Below, one piece after another: positions 25,605 through 34,207 of a stretch of DNA of 64,000 nt. A model generated the notes under the pieces. The model ran no database searches. It had not been told where the DNA came from and saw only the letters and a list, made by a program, of their open reading frames with translations. Source of the DNA: Vibrio coralliilyticus. GTDB lineage: Bacteria > Pseudomonadota > Gammaproteobacteria > Enterobacterales > Vibrionaceae. Made by a program: the position numbers and the translations under genes. Numbering within the stretch: the first letter of the stretch is position 1; each line of letters begins with the position of its first letter. Location: NCBI RefSeq assembly GCF_024449095.1, contig NZ_CP024628.1, forward strand, positions 930,001 through 994,000, given 5' to 3'.

Positions 25605-26584
25605 ACTTTCTCTCCTACTTTGAGTACCTTGGAGGAAACGAGCAAATGCTCTTTAGCCTGACATGGGAAAGACGCGCTGTAACTGATCGTCAGGCGTTTT
25701 GCTTCTGTATCGATAAATACGGTATACATCGCCATTGGGATCCTAAATTTTTCTTCACCAAAATCAGCCACTGCAACATACTTTTCTGATGGAATACGGA
25801 AAGAAAAAACGTCATCATGAGAAAACCCACTCATCATCAGACGCTCTCCTCCTTCTAAAAAACCATTACATTGCTGATCTGCAGGCGCTGACTGGTAAAA
25901 CCTGCGATTAAAATCTTCCGGTAACAGAGGGCGTCGAGACTCTTGCCACTTATCATCAAAAGTACCTGCGTATTGCATTCTCTCGGAAAAAAAAGGCGGA
26001 ACAGGCCCAAGACCAGCCACACGTAAGTTTTTCGTATTTGGCCCCCAATCCTCATTAGGAAAAAACACCGATGGAACCGCTCTTTCCAACAGCTCCGAGC
26101 TACTTTTAGCCACGCCTGAACCAAGACGATTTCGCTCATCACCACCCAAAGCTCTTGAATAGTCAATTTCCGCCTCGACATAAGCTTTAGGGAGAGAAAC
26201 CGTCACACTACCACCATGCTCAACCCACTGTCTCTCACCGTGTACTGCAATCGTTTTGTCGATATGACTATCAATGAGTATTCGACACTCATGATAGGTC
26301 ACTGGGCGTTTTGCATAGGCTCTGGCTTTTCCGTAAACCAGCACATCCGTATTCTGCTTTGAGACTGGAAACTCGTGATCAATTTTCATGGCCGATAAAC
26401 CCGGTTCACCTAAATACACAGGATCATCATGAATCTCTTCGGCAAGGACTTCTTGCCAAACTTTTTCGTTTAAATTCCATTGACGTTTCGCCGTCAGCAC
26501 CCAGACTTCATGCCCATTTTCGTCACGCTGAAAACGACCTTTTGTTTGCAAATCTGTCGTTTGCTCAATATCCCAAAGTTGCAT
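25601..26584 (-). CDS. DUF2169-family T6SS accessory protein (likely cargo adaptor)
   Basis: A 327-residue cytoplasmic protein with the DUF2169 pattern: an N-terminal ELTAKRQW-like segment (WVLTAKRQWNL), DVLVYGKARAYAKRPVTYHE, a central GLGPVPPFFSERMQYAGTFD and a C-terminal DTEAKRLTISYSASF strand region. In other systems DUF2169 proteins act as specific chaperones or adaptors that join PAAR-type effectors to VgrG. It overlaps the upstream gene by 20 bases and the downstream one by four, so all are translated together. No PAAR or DUF4150 partner is encoded in this window, so its client may be elsewhere or may be one of the cargo proteins at 35.9-43.6 kb. Confidence 0.75.
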   Translation of the reverse strand: MQLWDIEQTTDLQTKGRFQRDENGHEVWVLTAKRQWNLNEKVWQEVLAEEIHDDPVYLGEPGLSAMKIDHEFPVSKQNTDVLVYGKARAYAKRPVTYHECRILIDSHIDKTIAVHGERQWVEHGGSVTVSLPKAYVEAEIDYSRALGGDERNRLGSGVAKSSSELLERAVPSVFFPNEDWGPNTKNLRVAGLGPVPPFFSERMQYAGTFDDKWQESRRPLLPEDFNRRFYQSAPADQQCNGFLEGGERLMMSGFSHDDVFSFRIPSEKYVAVADFGEEKFRIPMAMYTVFIDTEAKRLTISYSASFPCQAKEHLLVSSKVLKVGEKV

Positions 26585-27884
26585 TCTGGTTCCTTAGGTT
26601 AAATCGTTCAATCGCTGCTGGTTGATTGGAAATCTTACTGAAAAGCCAGTTTTGCTGTGCTACTGGCATTGTCCAACTCCACGGTATATAGATGCGCCCA
26701 TGGATACAGAGATGTCGCCATATCCAATCTCGGTATTTCGCTGGTATTTTGATATTCTTCATCGCAAGAACAGTCGATTCATAAGTCAAGGTTTCGCCTA
26801 GGCGCATCGGCTTATTAACACGATGACCATCAAGCTTGCACCAATCCTCCAGTCGAACCACCGCTTCTCCCCATTCGTATTCAACGCCTAAATCATGAGG
26901 GTTTAGCGGAAAGCGATCGCCATACACAATATAAAGCGCAAATAGCCATTCCTCACCCTGTTCTTCATCAAGCGCCATCACATGCTCTACAGCTGAAGAA
27001 ATCCATTCTGGGCGGCCGGTCAATACCATCTGAACTGGAGCCATGTCAGTTGTTGGATCAAACTGGTTAAACTCCACTAGTTCAAGTAACTTCGCGTAGG
27101 TTGCAACATTTTCACTGGGTAACCCTTGCTCTTGAACACCAAAACGCTTTCTAAACCATGTGCCTCGGTCATGTTTACACAGCAATAATTCAAATAAGTA
27201 TTTTTCATCATTGTGGATTTCATTGATCCATTCAATGCTGTCTTCAACGTCAAACTTAGCAAGCACTGGATGTACCTCTTGCTCTTTAAGCGACTCATGC
27301 TTAATCCAATGTTTTGCAAGACCAATACTTAGTGTCTGACGTAGCCTCATCAGCTCAAAACATAGCTGTCTCATCGAGACCTTACCTTCAACAAGCTGAG
27401 CTAAAGTGATATCCAAATAGGCGTTTTTTGAGTGCAACATGAGTAATGTTGCGTCATGAGCATCAAGGGATTCAGCAATCTTAAAGGCTGCGAGCAAGTG
27501 GTTACGATCCGCTTCAAACTCTGGCTCAAGCATCAACCACACAAAAAGTTCTGGGGAAGTCTCTTTTAACTCATAAACCAACCCAGGGTGCAATTTATAG
27601 AATGCCAAGTAGACTTGCTTCACTTCATACATTTGGCGCTCTACCAAACGTAAATAATCCTGACTGTTTGATGGGTAACCTTTACGGTGCAACCTTACCC
27701 ACTGCTTGAAAAGGAAAAAGAGTGACTCTGTGGCTAGACCCGATTTCTCATGACAAAACTCAAGCCATACTGGCTTCAAAGCACTTAACTGAGCAATATG
27801 AGAGTCTAGCTTCTCCATTGCTTTGGCAAGATCTTGATCATTTAACGCTGAGTTAAGCTGCTCTTTGGTAATTCTCTGTCTCAT
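26565..27884 (-). CDS. T6SS accessory protein, helical, unknown function (possibly TIGR02270-like)
   Basis: A 439-residue soluble, helix-rich protein with many Trp, Leu and Glu residues and no signal peptide or membrane segment. The layout recalls the helical-repeat T6SS family often called TIGR02270: repeated helix pairs, then a GRPEWISSAVEHVMALDEE segment, a FALYIVYGDRFPL region and a C-terminal IHGRIYIPWSWTMP stretch. The match is by impression only. It stands between the DUF6484-like and DUF2169 genes in one tightly packed set (20-base gap and 20-base overlap). It may take part in effector loading. I cannot give a reaction. Confidence 0.6.
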   Translation of the reverse strand: MRQRITKEQLNSALNDQDLAKAMEKLDSHIAQLSALKPVWLEFCHEKSGLATESLFFLFKQWVRLHRKGYPSNSQDYLRLVERQMYEVKQVYLAFYKLHPGLVYELKETSPELFVWLMLEPEFEADRNHLLAAFKIAESLDAHDATLLMLHSKNAYLDITLAQLVEGKVSMRQLCFELMRLRQTLSIGLAKHWIKHESLKEQEVHPVLAKFDVEDSIEWINEIHNDEKYLFELLLCKHDRGTWFRKRFGVQEQGLPSENVATYAKLLELVEFNQFDPTTDMAPVQMVLTGRPEWISSAVEHVMALDEEQGEEWLFALYIVYGDRFPLNPHDLGVEYEWGEAVVRLEDWCKLDGHRVNKPMRLGETLTYESTVLAMKNIKIPAKYRDWIWRHLCIHGRIYIPWSWTMPVAQQNWLFSKISNQPAAIERFNLRNQNATLGY

Positions 27885-27904
27885 ACTCTATCTGCGTAAA
27901 TTGC

Positions 27905-28390
27905 TTAGTTGATAGCAACCGTTCCGCCCTGAATTTTCTGGGCTTTTTCAGCCTGTGAGGTTACATATTTAGCTTGAGTCGTAATTCGATCGTCTCTGCC
28001 ACTGTAACGAGTTTGAGTATCACCGCTCTTCACAATGAGCTCTTGTGACGTTTCTATCGTCATCTTCTCTGCTCGAATTATCACTTCATCGCCATCATTC
28101 AGCATGGAGAAGAAAATATCCGTCACCACAGGCAGGCTAACATCCTGATTAATAAACTCAATACGACAATTTAGTTTATTATCCATGGCTAGTTTAAGCT
28201 CTGACTTTCTAAAGCCACGACCCAACCTGGCAGAAAGGGGTTGACCGAATGGATTACCTTCGAAGTCGACTCTCACACTGTCCTGAGTTTCGTTAAAGTC
28301 GACTATGGTGCCAAAACGGGAAAAGCAAGCCGATTGCTCGGCTTGCTGTGTTTCTAACTCTAATTGTTCTAGGTGCTTTTGCTGTTTCAT
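27905..28390 (-). CDS. Small VgrG-linked protein (DUF6484-like) with a VgrG-like C-terminal tail
   Basis: A 161-residue protein. The middle (FGTIVDFNETQDSVRVDFEG to RIEFINQDVSLPVVTDIFFS) resembles the OB-like part found in DUF6484 proteins, which accompany VgrG and PAAR genes. After it comes a beta-prone part (DEVIIRAEKMTIETSQELIV) and then the final residues IQGGTVAIN. The upstream VgrG ends IKGGNVAIN, so the two proteins share an almost identical terminus. Its ATG overlaps the vgrG stop by one base (TAATG), so translation is coupled. It may cap, mimic or assist the spike. The N-terminus has a Gln/Glu-rich helix and no signal peptide. Confidence 0.65.
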   Translation of the reverse strand: MKQQKHLEQLELETQQAEQSACFSRFGTIVDFNETQDSVRVDFEGNPFGQPLSARLGRGFRKSELKLAMDNKLNCRIEFINQDVSLPVVTDIFFSMLNDGDEVIIRAEKMTIETSQELIVKSGDTQTRYSGRDDRITTQAKYVTSQAEKAQKIQGGTVAIN

Positions 28391-30483
28391 TAGTTAATCG
28401 CTACGTTGCCACCCTTAATCACCACTTTGTCGCTTCCTTCAACCGTAATGGATGAACCGGAAAGCTTAATGCTGCCGTCGCTGTTCATCACCAAAGACGA
28501 CCCACCAGTTTTCAAAACAATTTTGTCACCGCTGATCACCTGTGTCGCGGCATCGGCTTTGTATGACGTATTACCTTTCACCGAAACCGTCAGGTTTCCG
28601 CCTATAGTCAGGTTATCATCAGCACCTATGTCAGCTGAGCGAGAAGCACCGACCGCCAAGTTGCTGTTTTCCCCCACGTCTAAGTCATCATTTTTGCCAA
28701 TCTTAGTCGAGCGGTTATCACCAATATCCAGTGTGGAGTTATTTTTAACCGTTTGAGTTTCGTTGGCGTTATATGTCACCGTAACGTCCTGCTCAACGGT
28801 TTCAGTAAATGTACTGTTTACTTGAGTCGTTTTGTGTCCGTCGATGGTTTCTTGGTGGTCACCGAAGACTTCATTAGTTTGATGACGGCCTACTTTCAGG
28901 AACTCGTCCTGACCAATCTCACGGTAACGGTTGTTCAGCACCTTAGTCGACATGTCTTTTTGAGCATGGAAGTAAATTTCTTCCTGATTCGCTTCATCCT
29001 CAAAGCTCATCTCATTGTAGCCAGTGCCCTTGTGCGTTTGAGTACGGAAAGTTGTACGCGTTTTGTTCTCAGGCAATGAGTACGGAGGATAATGCAAACC
29101 ATTGTATACCGCACCAGTTACTAGCGGACGGTCAGGATCGCCTTCAAGGAAAGTAACGACCACCTCGTGCCCAATACGCGGTAGATACACCGCTCCCCAT
29201 GTTGGCGCAGCCATAGACTGACTGACACGAATCCAACAACTCGCATGCTCATCATTGTTACCGTATCGATCCCAGTGGAACTGTACTTTAATTCGACCCA
29301 ATTTATCTGTATAGATTTCTTCACCCGCCGGACCGACCACAACCGCTGTCTGTGGGCCATCCACCATAGGTGCAGGCAATTTCGGCGCTTTGAATATTAC
29401 GTCTCGAGGAATACAAATAAATTGATTCTGATAAGTCGTAGGAGCACCGCTGTTTTCATCTTCATGCACTTGCGGATCATGACCACTATGGATGACAGAC
29501 AGCATAGTATAATCGCGGTTGATCGCACTACGTGGGTGCTCGCTAATATTAAAGCTGTAGCCAGGCACGACCCTCATGATATTCGACTCGGCTTCGATCT
29601 GCTGATTTTCTACCTGATGATCAGCAATCCATTCTGAAGCGCGGACTTGCCCCATCGCTGGGTCAACATAACGGCCAGGATAGTCAAACTGCTTAAGATC
29701 CTGATCTAAAGGACCGTCACTGGACATTTCCTGAGGGATCTTTGGCTGCTCATAATTATAGTCTGTGTAAGTTGTACTTCCCGTCCTTACACGATTTATC
29801 GCTGCTAGCTCAAAAATATGTTCACGATCTGCTACACCACCTGCGTCTGAATGATAGACCAGTGGCCCGACATAAGAAGCATTGATCGGCGTATTGAGCA
29901 ATTCCGGAATAGCATCATTACTGTCGACGATAACCATGGTGTGATTACTTTCGGCGTGCTCGAAGTAGTACCACATACCATGTTCAGCAAGCATACGCTG
30001 GACAAAGTTGCTGTCACTTTCACGATACTGCAGTACATATTCTTTTGGCGGATAAACACCTGATAACTCAAGGCGGTAATCCGTGACTGAAGCATCATCA
30101 AGCACTTGAGAAATGATATCTGGAGCAGCTAAATTCTGGAAAATTCGACAGTCTTGACGCTGCGTCATGAACCACATTTGTGGAACAAGAATAATTTGAT
30201 AGCGAGAGAATCGACGCCCTGAACCAAGGAATCGTACTTCATTTACGACACCGTGGAACAAACGAGCAGAACCCACACCCTGACCAAATAATGTCAAAAG
30301 CGCAGGTTTACGGATAAGTTCATCAAAAGTAATATCAGCATCAAGTGAAAGTAATGAGAGGCTGACTTGAAATGGTTTCGACAGTTCTTCAGTTACTTGA
30401 AAACTTTCAACACGAAATTCATGACCACTACCCTGAACTTCAAATTTAAATTCTACGTCACTCGTACCTTCGTTATTTGGCAT
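28390..30483 (-). CDS. vgrG: T6SS spike protein VgrG (TssI)
   Basis: VgrG trimers form the spike on the Hcp tube. From ATG 30483 the protein has 697 residues; the frame extends to a TTG six codons upstream, but the ATG has a well-placed AGGTG ribosome site. The gp27-like part is at about 10-380 (FQVTEELSKPFQVSLSLLS; GVVNEVRFLGSGRRFSRYQI). The gp5 OB part follows (LGRIKVQFHWDRYGNNDEHA, ASCWIRVSQSMAAPTWGAVY, RIGHEVVVTFLEGDPDRPLV). The C-terminal beta-helix repeats contain LDIGDN-, DVGENS- and DIGADD-type turns. There is no toxin extension, so this is an ordinary VgrG. It follows hcp across a hairpin. The final residues GGNVAIN are shared with the next protein. Confidence 0.97.
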   Translation of the reverse strand: MPNNEGTSDVEFKFEVQGSGHEFRVESFQVTEELSKPFQVSLSLLSLDADITFDELIRKPALLTLFGQGVGSARLFHGVVNEVRFLGSGRRFSRYQIILVPQMWFMTQRQDCRIFQNLAAPDIISQVLDDASVTDYRLELSGVYPPKEYVLQYRESDSNFVQRMLAEHGMWYYFEHAESNHTMVIVDSNDAIPELLNTPINASYVGPLVYHSDAGGVADREHIFELAAINRVRTGSTTYTDYNYEQPKIPQEMSSDGPLDQDLKQFDYPGRYVDPAMGQVRASEWIADHQVENQQIEAESNIMRVVPGYSFNISEHPRSAINRDYTMLSVIHSGHDPQVHEDENSGAPTTYQNQFICIPRDVIFKAPKLPAPMVDGPQTAVVVGPAGEEIYTDKLGRIKVQFHWDRYGNNDEHASCWIRVSQSMAAPTWGAVYLPRIGHEVVVTFLEGDPDRPLVTGAVYNGLHYPPYSLPENKTRTTFRTQTHKGTGYNEMSFEDEANQEEIYFHAQKDMSTKVLNNRYREIGQDEFLKVGRHQTNEVFGDHQETIDGHKTTQVNSTFTETVEQDVTVTYNANETQTVKNNSTLDIGDNRSTKIGKNDDLDVGENSNLAVGASRSADIGADDNLTIGGNLTVSVKGNTSYKADAATQVISGDKIVLKTGGSSLVMNSDGSIKLSGSSITVEGSDKVVIKGGNVAIN

Positions 30484-30499
30484 ACCTTTCACCTGATAC

Positions 30500-30534
30500 A
30501 AATAATAATATCAGGGCCAACCTAAGTTGGCCCT
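30500..30534 (-). terminator. Hairpin between hcp and vgrG (possible attenuator)
   Basis: AGGGCCAAC / GTTGGCCCT form a 9-bp stem around a 4-base loop at 30513-30534, about 20 bases after the hcp stop. On the minus strand it is followed by GATATTATTATTTG, T-rich but broken. It could be a weak terminator or an RNA-stabilising stem that keeps Hcp abundant relative to VgrG. Confidence 0.6.
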
Positions 30535-30554
30535 TAGCGTTCTGTAAGACGATC

Positions 30555-31073
30555 TTACGCTTCGCGTGGAGCACGCCAGTCGTCGTTACCGCCTTTACCC
30601 ATAACTTCGTGAGTTACTTCGATAGCACGGTAAGTGAAGCTCAATACTTCTTCAGTTACACGGTCAGAAGTAGCAGCATCTTGACAGTGAGCCATACGAG
30701 TTTGCATATCTACTAGAAGAGCATCGATTAGTTTGATTGTGTAGTAATGCTCTTGCTTACCTTGTACTGAAGTACGGTAGAACTTGATGTTACACTCAGG
30801 CAGTTTTTCACCAGAAACTAGTGCGTTGAATAGAAGTGGTGAACAGCAGTCTTGTGCTTTAGTAACGACTACAGGCTTGTGAACACGTTGACCTGTTGGC
30901 TGACCACTTTGTGGATCACGTGGAATAGTTAGTACGTGATCAAGTTCTTGAACTAGGAACTCATCAACGTGAGCTTCTTGCCATGAGTTACCAACTGAGT
31001 CAGCTGAGTAAGCGTCTTTTGTGATATCGCCTTGAGTTTCGCCTGTGATAGACATATATGCAGGAGTTGGCAT
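30555..31073 (-). CDS. hcp: T6SS tube protein Hcp (TssD)
   Basis: Hcp hexamers stack into the inner tube and are secreted. The 172-residue protein starts MPTPAYMSITGETQGDITKD and shows all family marks: SWQEAHVDEFLVQELDH, KPVVVTKAQDCCSPLLFNAL, and the C-terminal VTEEVLSFTYRAIEVTHEVM. A strong ribosome site (AGAAGGA) precedes ATG 31073. It is the first gene of the long minus block, and a sigma-54 promoter lies about 75 bases upstream, so expression should depend on the VasH activator encoded at 34194-35837. Confidence 0.98.
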   Translation of the reverse strand: MPTPAYMSITGETQGDITKDAYSADSVGNSWQEAHVDEFLVQELDHVLTIPRDPQSGQPTGQRVHKPVVVTKAQDCCSPLLFNALVSGEKLPECNIKFYRTSVQGKQEHYYTIKLIDALLVDMQTRMAHCQDAATSDRVTEEVLSFTYRAIEVTHEVMGKGGNDDWRAPREA

Positions 31074-31147
31074 CTTGTATTCCTTCTAAAAAATTCTATT
31101 TATTTAAATTCACCAAATCGCTTATTACCGCGACCCGAATAGCTTAA

Positions 31148-31164
31148 TACAAACTCCGTGCCAA
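31148..31164 (-). promoter_or_regulatory. Sigma-54 (-24/-12) promoter of hcp
   Basis: The minus strand reads TTGGCACGGAGTTTGTA. Compared with the sigma-54 consensus YTGGCACG-N4-TTGCW it keeps the full -24 element and correct spacing and differs at one -12 base (TTGT for TTGC). It lies about 75 bases upstream of the hcp ATG. Sigma-54 control of hcp operons through VasH is established in Vibrio cholerae. The rest of the 461-base divergent gap is AT-rich and shows no matching site for clpV. Confidence 0.75.
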
Positions 31165-31534
31165 CTTTGCAAACCATAAAAATCAACAACTTATGAAGTT
31201 AATATTATTATTAGCGTGATCTATCAATTCAATAAATTGTAAAATTTAACAACTTCTTGTGATTTAAAAACAATTTATTGTTGCTCAGATAACTTGGTAA
31301 AACAACGGCTGGCAATAGAGTAAAAAAAGCGTTATTAACGGCCATTTAAGACAGAATAACTAAAATAACAATCATTGTGACGGCCGCATGTAAAAAATAG
31401 GGTTTTAAACTATTCAATATCGCTTAACAAACAACCATGAAACACCTGTTAAAATAGCGGAGAAAAAAAAATGACTTTTATTATTTAGTACAATTCGAGC
31501 CAACTTTAAACAAACCATAAGCTCGATAAAGACA

Positions 31535-34207
31535 ATGATAAATATTAATCTATCTTCATTAATTCAACGTCTGCACCCTATCGCAAAAGTCGCGCTAGAA
31601 GACGCCGCAGCTTTAGCTGTATCGGAAAAGGCCAACGAAGTACAAATTGAGCACTTCCTGCTAAGTTTGCTTGAAAGACCGAATAGTGATTTCGATGTTC
31701 TGCTTGCACACTTCGACTGTTCGGAAAACATTTTACGTCAATCGATTCGCTCTACTTTAGATACAAGCCCAACAGGTAACGGCGGAAAACCTGTCTTTTC
31801 GGCTTTATTGATCGAATGGTTACAAGAAAGCTGGCTAGTTTCTTCATTAGATCTATCTCAAACGCAGATCCGTTCTGGTGCATTACTACTTACCTTAGTC
31901 AGTAACCCTCTACGTTACGGACAGCATGGATATTCTGCTCTTCTTGAAACAGTAAACCCAGACAGCCTAAAGCGTAACTTTGGCGAGCTGACCAGCCAGT
32001 CCCTTGAGGCTCAGGTTGCAACATCTGAGAACACTCAAGCTCGTGAGGAAGGTTCGGCACTGAGCAAGTTTACAACCGACTTTACCGGGAAAGCGCGTAA
32101 AGGCGAGATAGACCCTGTTTTCTGCCGCGACCAAGAAATTCGCCAAATCGTCGATATTCTTGCTCGTCGTCGTAAAAATAACCCAATCGCTGTGGGTGAA
32201 CCGGGTGTGGGTAAAACGGCAGTGGTTGAAGGGCTGGCACTGAAAATTGTTCAAGGCGAAGTGCCTGATAACCTGAAAGGTGTCGAGCTTTATGGCTTAG
32301 ATATGGGTCTACTTCAGGCTGGTGCAAGCGTCAAAGGTGAATTTGAGAAGCGCCTAAATGCCGTTTTAGATGAAGTGAAAAATTCACCAACACCAATCAT
32401 CTTATTTATTGATGAAGCACATACGCTTGTCGGCGGTGGTAACCAAGCCGGCGGTAGTGATGCTGCAAACCTGCTTAAGCCAGCGCTTGCCCGTGGTGAA
32501 GTAAAAACAATCGCAGCAACAACTTGGTCTGAGTATAAGAAATACTTCGAGAAAGACCCAGCGCTTGCTCGACGTTTCCAACTGGTTAAACTCGATGAGC
32601 CATCACCTGAGCAAGCGGCTCTGATTATCCGTGGTCTGCGCCCTGCTTACGAGAAGTCTCACAACGTTTACGTTCGTGATGATGCCATCACAGCCGCAGC
32701 TGCGCTTTCTGCTCGTTACATTTCAGGTCGCCAACTGCCAGACAAAGCCATTGACGTTCTGGATACTGCTTGTGCACGCGTCAACATCAGCTTAAATGCC
32801 GTCCCTGCTTCTGTCGAAACTTTGCAGCAAGAGCTTGCTGCTCAAACTCGCGAACTTGAGGCTCTTGAGCGTGACCAACTTCAGCAAACAGGCGACAAAC
32901 ACAGCCTAGCTTCTATTCCAGATCTAAAAACCAAGATGGAAGAAACCCAAGCTGAACTTGAAATCCAAGAAGCTCAATGGAAAAACGAGAAAGAGCAAAT
33001 TGAAGAAATGATCGCTTTGCGAACTCGTCTTCATGAGCTTGTATCTGGCGAAGAAATTGAAGTTGCTGATGCTGAAGAAGAAGGCGAAGAAACGCAAACC
33101 TCTCCTTATGCAGAAATGGATGAAGAAGCGGTACGTATTGCCATTGCAGCTTGCCAAGAGCAACTGGATGCCATTCGTGGCGGTAACCCACTGGTGCACT
33201 TTGAAGTTGGCCCAGATGAAGTCAGCCACGTGATCTCTGACTGGACTGGCATCCCTATGGGTAAAATGCTTCAAGATGAAGCAGAAACAACTCTGAAACT
33301 GAAAGATAGCCTCACTAGCAATATCAAAGGCCAAGAATACGCTATCGATGCTTTGGCTGAAGGAATCCAAACGGCAAAAGCCGGCTTAGGTAATCCAGAT
33401 GCACCAACAGGCGTGTTTTTACTTGTCGGCCCAAGTGGTGTAGGTAAAACAGAAACTGCACGTGCTATCGCGGATCAGCTATTTGGTGGTGAGCGCTTTA
33501 TGACCACCATCAACATGTCAGAGTTCCAAGAGAAACACACTGTTTCACGCCTGATTGGTTCACCTCCAGGTTATGTTGGCTATGGTGAAGGTGGAATGCT
33601 TACAGAAGCGGTACGTCAACGTCCATACTCTGTTGTTCTATTGGACGAAGTAGAGAAAGCGGACCCAGAGGTACTTAACCTGTTCTATCAAGTCTTTGAT
33701 AAAGGCACACTGAACGATGGTGAAGGCCGCTCAATCGACTTTAAGAACACCTTAATCATCATGACAAGTAACCTAGCAACTCATGAAATTGAGTCACTGG
33801 TACAGCAGTCTAAAGATATTGATGCTGGTGTAATTGCAGAAGCCATTCGCCCAACCCTAAACCAACACTTCAAGCCAGCTCTACTTGCTCGCATGTCAGT
33901 ATTGCCGTTTGTACCTCTATCAGACGAAGCAATGACAGACATCATCCACCATAAGTTGGGTAAAGTGTCAGAGCGTCTGCAGAATCATCACAAGCTGTCA
34001 TTGAACTATGACGATACCCTAGTCGAATTCGTACTCGGTAACTGTCGCTTAGCAGAAACCGGTGCACGTAATATTGATGCGGTAATTAATCGCCAATTAC
34101 TTCCTCAACTGTCGACCCAACTACTAGTGCACGATAAGGACGAGTCGCATAGTCAGATCACTGTCTCTGTCGATGAGCAAGGAACGCTATCTTATGCGTT
34201 CAGCTAA
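31535..34207 (+). CDS. clpV: T6SS sheath-recycling ATPase ClpV (TssH)
   Basis: ClpV is a cytoplasmic AAA+ unfoldase that pulls apart the contracted TssB/TssC sheath. The 890-residue protein has an N-terminal domain that binds TssC (about 1-150), AAA1 with Walker [11 protein letters not shown] and Walker [10 protein letters not shown], a coiled-coil middle domain, AAA2 with Walker [11 protein letters not shown] and Walker [10 protein letters not shown], and the C-terminal D2 lid. The middle domain carries an acidic insert (about 506-520, [14 protein letters not shown]). It is divergent from hcp and overlaps vasH by 14 bases, forming a two-gene plus-strand unit. Confidence 0.98.
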   Translation: MININLSSLIQRLHPIAKVALEDAAALAVSEKANEVQIEHFLLSLLERPNSDFDVLLAHFDCSENILRQSIRSTLDTSPTGNGGKPVFSALLIEWLQESWLVSSLDLSQTQIRSGALLLTLVSNPLRYGQHGYSALLETVNPDSLKRNFGELTSQSLEAQVATSENTQAREEGSALSKFTTDFTGKARKGEIDPVFCRDQEIRQIVDILARRRKNNPIAVGEPGVGKTAVVEGLALKIVQGEVPDNLKGVELYGLDMGLLQAGASVKGEFEKRLNAVLDEVKNSPTPIILFIDEAHTLVGGGNQAGGSDAANLLKPALARGEVKTIAATTWSEYKKYFEKDPALARRFQLVKLDEPSPEQAALIIRGLRPAYEKSHNVYVRDDAITAAAALSARYISGRQLPDKAIDVLDTACARVNISLNAVPASVETLQQELAAQTRELEALERDQLQQTGDKHSLASIPDLKTKMEETQAELEIQEAQWKNEKEQIEEMIALRTRLHELVSGEEIEVADAEEEGEETQTSPYAEMDEEAVRIAIAACQEQLDAIRGGNPLVHFEVGPDEVSHVISDWTGIPMGKMLQDEAETTLKLKDSLTSNIKGQEYAIDALAEGIQTAKAGLGNPDAPTGVFLLVGPSGVGKTETARAIADQLFGGERFMTTINMSEFQEKHTVSRLIGSPPGYVGYGEGGMLTEAVRQRPYSVVLLDEVEKADPEVLNLFYQVFDKGTLNDGEGRSIDFKNTLIIMTSNLATHEIESLVQQSKDIDAGVIAEAIRPTLNQHFKPALLARMSVLPFVPLSDEAMTDIIHHKLGKVSERLQNHHKLSLNYDDTLVEFVLGNCRLAETGARNIDAVINRQLLPQLSTQLLVHDKDESHSQITVSVDEQGTLSYAFS

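Noticed and set aside
31310..31345. Possible sigma-54 element for clpV (GGCTGGCAATAGAG...)
   Set aside because: The -24 part is partial and no -12 TTGC is found at the right spacing.
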